From NCBI RefSeq assembly GCF_900114715.1, contig NZ_FOTY01000002.1:62001-126000 (forward strand): 64,000 nt of DNA, read 5' to 3'. Made by a program: the position numbers and the translations under genes. This stretch comes from Salibacterium qingdaonense. Its GTDB lineage: Bacteria > Bacillota > Bacilli > Bacillales > Marinococcaceae. Under the pieces are notes generated by a model that had not been told where the DNA came from, searched no databases, and saw only the letters and a program-made list of their open reading frames with translations. Of this stretch, positions 61,340-64,000 are shown one piece after another. Every line of letters begins with the position of its first letter. Position 1 is the first letter of the stretch.

Positions 61340-62575
61340 ATGAAAGAGGAAAAAATTATTTTTCTTATCGACATGCAATCATTTTATGCTGCGGTGGAAA
61401 AAACGGAAAACAGTGATCTGGATGGAAAGCCAGTGGTTGTCTCCGGAGATCCGGACAGACGCAATGGGGTTATCCTGGCTGCCTGTCCGTTAGCCAAACA
61501 AGCTGGAGTAGTCAACGCCGAGAGGTTATGGGAGGCGCAGGAAAAATGTCCAGAAGCAGTGGTAATTAGACCTAGAATGCAACGTTATATTGATGTTTCA
61601 ATGCAAATTACAACCATTTTAGAGCGATTCACGGATGTAGTTGAATGCTTTAGTATCGACGAACAGTTTATAGATATTTCCAGGACTAAGCACCTGTTCG
61701 GGGACCCGATGTCTGTAGCAAGAAAGGTTCAAGCAGCCATTATGGAGGAAATCGGTCTGTGTGCTCGGATTGGCATTGGTGCGAACAAAGTTTTAGCAAA
61801 AATGGCATGTGATCACTTTGCGAAGAAAAATCGAGAGGGGATTTTCTGGTTAAAAAAAGAAAAGGTTCAAACAGATATGTGGTCGTCACCCATCCACAAT
61901 ATGTTTGGAGTGGGAAGTCGGATGGAAAAGCATTTTAGAAATATGGGAATTCGAACAATTGGACAACTTGCTGCTTGTCCAGTGGATATATTGAAGAAAA
62001 ATTTTGGGATTAATGGCCAGGTGTTGTGGATGACAGCGAACGGCATTGATTATTCTCCTGTTTCTACAGAATCTTTTCAGGGACAAGAAGCCATTGGGCA
62101 CGCTATGACACTACCAAGGGATTATGCCAGCGAGAGTGATATTAAGGTCGTTTTATTAGAGCTTTGTGAAGAGGTGGGTTTCCGTACGAGAAATTCACAT
62201 TTGATGGGGATCACCATTTCCGTAAGTATAGTTGGCGCAGATTTTAATTTCCCCACCGGTTTTCATCGACAAACGAAATCCCCGGAACCCACTAACAGTA
62301 CGATGGATTTATATCACATAGCGTCTGAATTGCTTCTGAAGTATTGGAACCGAAACCCCATCAGAAAAATCGGCGTCACCTTATCACAGTTAAGTCCAGA
62401 CGACATGTGGCAATTGAATCTATTTGCAGACAGAGAGAAGAAATTAAACATTGGCTACACGATGGACGATATCAAAAACCGTTTTGGATCAACTGCTGTT
62501 GTACGTGCTTCTTCATTAACGAGTGCCGGACAAGCTCTTGAGAGGTCACAAAAAATTGGGGGACATTACCAATGA
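61340..62575 (+). CDS. uvrX: Y-family DNA polymerase, UvrX/YqjW-type, full length
   Basis: A 411-residue translesion polymerase. Palm aspartate in FLIDMQSFYAAVE, catalytic pair in CFSIDEQFIDIS, thumb helix-hairpin-helix GIRTIGQLAACPVDILK and little-finger domain ending QKIGGHYQ. It lies inside the island and is orientated opposite to the broken polymerase at the left edge. AAAGGGAG precedes ATG 61340, and a LexA-like box sits at the promoter, so it should be SOS-induced. UvrX in SP-beta and YqjW in B. subtilis are close types. Confidence 0.93.
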   Translation: MKEEKIIFLIDMQSFYAAVEKTENSDLDGKPVVVSGDPDRRNGVILAACPLAKQAGVVNAERLWEAQEKCPEAVVIRPRMQRYIDVSMQITTILERFTDVVECFSIDEQFIDISRTKHLFGDPMSVARKVQAAIMEEIGLCARIGIGANKVLAKMACDHFAKKNREGIFWLKKEKVQTDMWSSPIHNMFGVGSRMEKHFRNMGIRTIGQLAACPVDILKKNFGINGQVLWMTANGIDYSPVSTESFQGQEAIGHAMTLPRDYASESDIKVVLLELCEEVGFRTRNSHLMGITISVSIVGADFNFPTGFHRQTKSPEPTNSTMDLYHIASELLLKYWNRNPIRKIGVTLSQLSPDDMWQLNLFADREKKLNIGYTMDDIKNRFGSTAVVRASSLTSAGQALERSQKIGGHYQ

Positions 62576-62627
62576 AATAAATGCCTCCAAAAGGGTGAAG
62601 CATGGAGCCTATGCACTATAAACCAAT

Positions 62628-63149
62628 TCAAGTGAAATCGGGATCCAGATCATCCTTTCCCCCTTCCAATAACTCAGAGGTATCTATACCATGAATATGC
62701 AGTTTACGCAAAGCTTTCAAGTGAACATAAAGCAGTTTTTGATGCCGTGCTTTAAGTTCCTCATAGTCCTGTCTATAAACGAGGGACCGACTTTTTTCTT
62801 TTTCCAATGCTTTTTCAAGACGTGCCCTTTTGTTTTCACTTTTGTTCCATTGTGTTTCTAAGTGGGTTATTTGATCTTCCAGATATTTTGTTCGCTGTAA
62901 ATGTAATTCACACTTATCATTATTTCGTTCTTGTGATGATTCAAGCCAGGCAGGATCCCATAATGAACGAAGGTGTGGTTTATATAATACCGCACGGCTC
63001 AACTCCGAAACCTCGGCTAATTTGGCGGCACTGATTTGAACGTTCACCCCTTCTAAATCCCTGAGGTATTGCAGAGCCCAATTTACACGTTCTATGCTGT
63101 CTTCTCGTTTTTCCTGTTGTAACCGACGCAATCCTTCATTTGCCATCTG
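62628..63149 (-). CDS. Tn554 TnpC-like (DUF6262-type) transposition accessory protein
   Basis: A 173-residue protein with a helix-turn-helix-like N-terminal part (AAKLAEVSELSRAVLYKPHL) and a long central coiled coil (about residues 85-140, rich in Leu/Glu/Lys). This is the pattern of DUF6262/TnpC proteins that accompany the paired tyrosine recombinases of Tn554. I start at ATG 63149, after GGGAGTGA. Its start is two bases after the recombinase stop, so the genes form one operon reading into the cargo. Confidence 0.78.
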   Translation of the reverse strand, partial: QMANEGLRRLQQEKREDSIERVNWALQYLRDLEGVNVQISAAKLAEVSELSRAVLYKPHLRSLWDPAWLESSQERNNDKCELHLQRTKYLEDQITHLETQWNKSENKRARLEKALEKEKSRSLVYRQDYEELKARHQKLLYVHLKALRKLHIHGIDTSELLEGGKDDLDPDFT

Positions 63150-63151
63150 AA

Positions 63152-64000
63152 TCACTCCCAATCTGGAGGAAGATGATAATGGTTAAGTTTCTTTTGAACA
63201 TTTTCCTCTTTAAAGTATTCCATTCCGTTTTCACAAATGGACAGAATGCGTTCAACATAGCTAACATTCCGTATGGCATTTTCAAAATGAGCTGCCCTTC
63301 TAGAATCCTCTGCCGTTCGTTCGACGACATCTTTCCAATAAGCATGCTCGGCTTTGTAATCCTCGTAGTATTCAAGCTTTGGTACAAACCAATCACAGGC
63401 ATAGCACTCAAAATGAATAGAAGTCCCTTTTGGGTTGCAACCAGCAATGTCACTGCAGATGCCAACCCCTTTCTTCCCGTTAGCTTCCCAGGTGAGGTAT
63501 CGTCTTTGATCTTTGGCCAGCTGTTTTGTTGTTCGCTCATCTAAATTCAGAATTTTCCCTCGAAATTCAACAGGACTCTCTTTAGGTTTTCGTAATCCTG
63601 AAATATTTTGATGAATGGTTTTGTGTTGTTCCACTAATTGATGTGTATAATATTTTGTCATGGATTCATTTTTGTGTCCGGTCAAACGTCGAACTTGCTC
63701 CGTGGTATAACCAATCGTATACATGCGGTCGGTTACAGCATGGTGCCGAAACTGGTGAGTGGTGGGGACAACCAGTTTATCTTGTTTACTGCGAAAATCT
63801 AATATCACCGAAAGCTGTTTAAAGAGAGCATTTACTTTTGGTCCTTTCCAATTTATAAGAGAATTTTTTAAATTGCGGCCAATTTGCATTTTTGGACGGC
63901 CACCGTTTTCTTCTACAAAACTCCAATGGCGGACAATGAATAAGTAATCGGATTTGATGTTCTTAGGGATACCATACGTATTAATTAATTCTTCAGTTTG
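63152..64000 (-). CDS. Tyrosine recombinase, TnpB-like (5' end outside window)
   Basis: The C-terminal about 282 residues; the frame is open to the window end. Catalytic residues: HQFRHHAVTDRM carries the His-x-x-Arg pair, LTGHKNESMTKYYTHQLV the second His and the Tyr nucleophile. The tail after residue 190 of the visible part is Cys/Lys-rich (CSDIAGCNPKGTSIHFECYACDW, a possible zinc site). In Tn554 two such recombinases (TnpA, TnpB) and TnpC work together; TnpA would lie beyond 64000. Confidence 0.85.
   Translation of the reverse strand, partial: QTEELINTYGIPKNIKSDYLFIVRHWSFVEENGGRPKMQIGRNLKNSLINWKGPKVNALFKQLSVILDFRSKQDKLVVPTTHQFRHHAVTDRMYTIGYTTEQVRRLTGHKNESMTKYYTHQLVEQHKTIHQNISGLRKPKESPVEFRGKILNLDERTTKQLAKDQRRYLTWEANGKKGVGICSDIAGCNPKGTSIHFECYACDWFVPKLEYYEDYKAEHAYWKDVVERTAEDSRRAAHFENAIRNVSYVERILSICENGMEYFKEENVQKKLNHYHLPPDWE

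Larger units (their letters stand above)
40935..64000. mobile_element. Tn554-like low-GC genomic island carrying respiratory, metal and DNA polymerase genes (right end outside window)
   Basis: The left edge is the break in the polymerase gene at about 40930-40937. From there to the window end the sequence is visibly AT-richer than to the left. On the right, a DUF6262/TnpC-like gene and a tyrosine recombinase lie in the tandem order of Tn554-family transposition genes, reading toward the cargo; the recombinase runs past 64000, so the right end lies outside. Tn554 relatives insert at fixed sites, often within DNA-repair genes. Boundaries at the right and element identity are inferred. Confidence 0.7.

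Noticed and set aside
1-64000. tRNA or rRNA genes
   Set aside because: No cloverleaf-like or rRNA-like segment was noticed in any intergenic region.

Overview
The window looks like chromosome from an endospore-forming Bacillaceae bacterium. The left two thirds follow the Bacillus subtilis yjb/yjc gene order (yjbC-spx-mecA-coiA-pepF-spxH-yjbI-yjbJ-yjbK-yjbL-relQ-nadK-yjbO-prpE-fabI, then cotO-cotZ and yjcF/yjcH). Spore genes (CotO, CotY/CotZ family, a YjcZ-type peptide) are present. The acidic proteins suggest a haloalkaliphilic relative rather than B. subtilis itself; that is inference.

Region 1 (1-28.1 kb, moderate GC, dense and intact) holds redox and proteolysis control (Spx, its ClpXP adaptor SpxH, MecA), competence protein CoiA, the small alarmone synthetase RelQ, NAD kinase, FabI, glucose uptake (GlcT antiterminator and PtsG), coat genes, a PgpA-like protein, fumarase and a chemoreceptor. 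Region 2 (28.1-29.0 kb) has no intact gene: a headless ORF of 125 codons runs into an array of six 38-nt repeats arranged as two blocks of three. Region 3 (29.0-40.9 kb) is metabolic: a D-2-hydroxyacid dehydrogenase, an alanine/glycine symporter, an FMN reductase, an acyl-CoA synthetase, an acetolactate-synthase-like enzyme with an aldehyde dehydrogenase, glutamate dehydrogenase and a manganese catalase.

Region 4 (about 40.93 kb to beyond the window end) is a low-GC island. Its left edge cuts a Y-family DNA polymerase gene exactly at the catalytic IDE codons. Its right side carries a Tn554-like module: a DUF6262/TnpC-like gene and a tyrosine recombinase running off the window. Cargo is an aa3-type menaquinol oxidase (qoxABCD), heme A synthase (ctaA), two CtaG-type assembly factors with an unknown membrane protein between them, a CcsB/ResC-type cytochrome c maturation protein, ResA and CcdA, CopC/CopD copper proteins, zinc/cadmium efflux (CzcD, CadA) with ArsR-family regulators, an NhaC-type antiporter, a D,D-carboxypeptidase and a methyltransferase. 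The island also brings a full-length, probably SOS-controlled Y-family polymerase, which could replace the one broken at its left edge.

Within the island, cadC, cadA and resA are all disrupted by single-base losses or a stop codon in a 2.7-kb stretch, while flanking genes are intact. The most interesting points are the polymerase-disrupting and polymerase-carrying respiratory transposon, the 38-nt repeat array, the in-frame yjbC extension with its own ribosome binding site, and the TGA codon at the first metal-binding cysteine of CadA.
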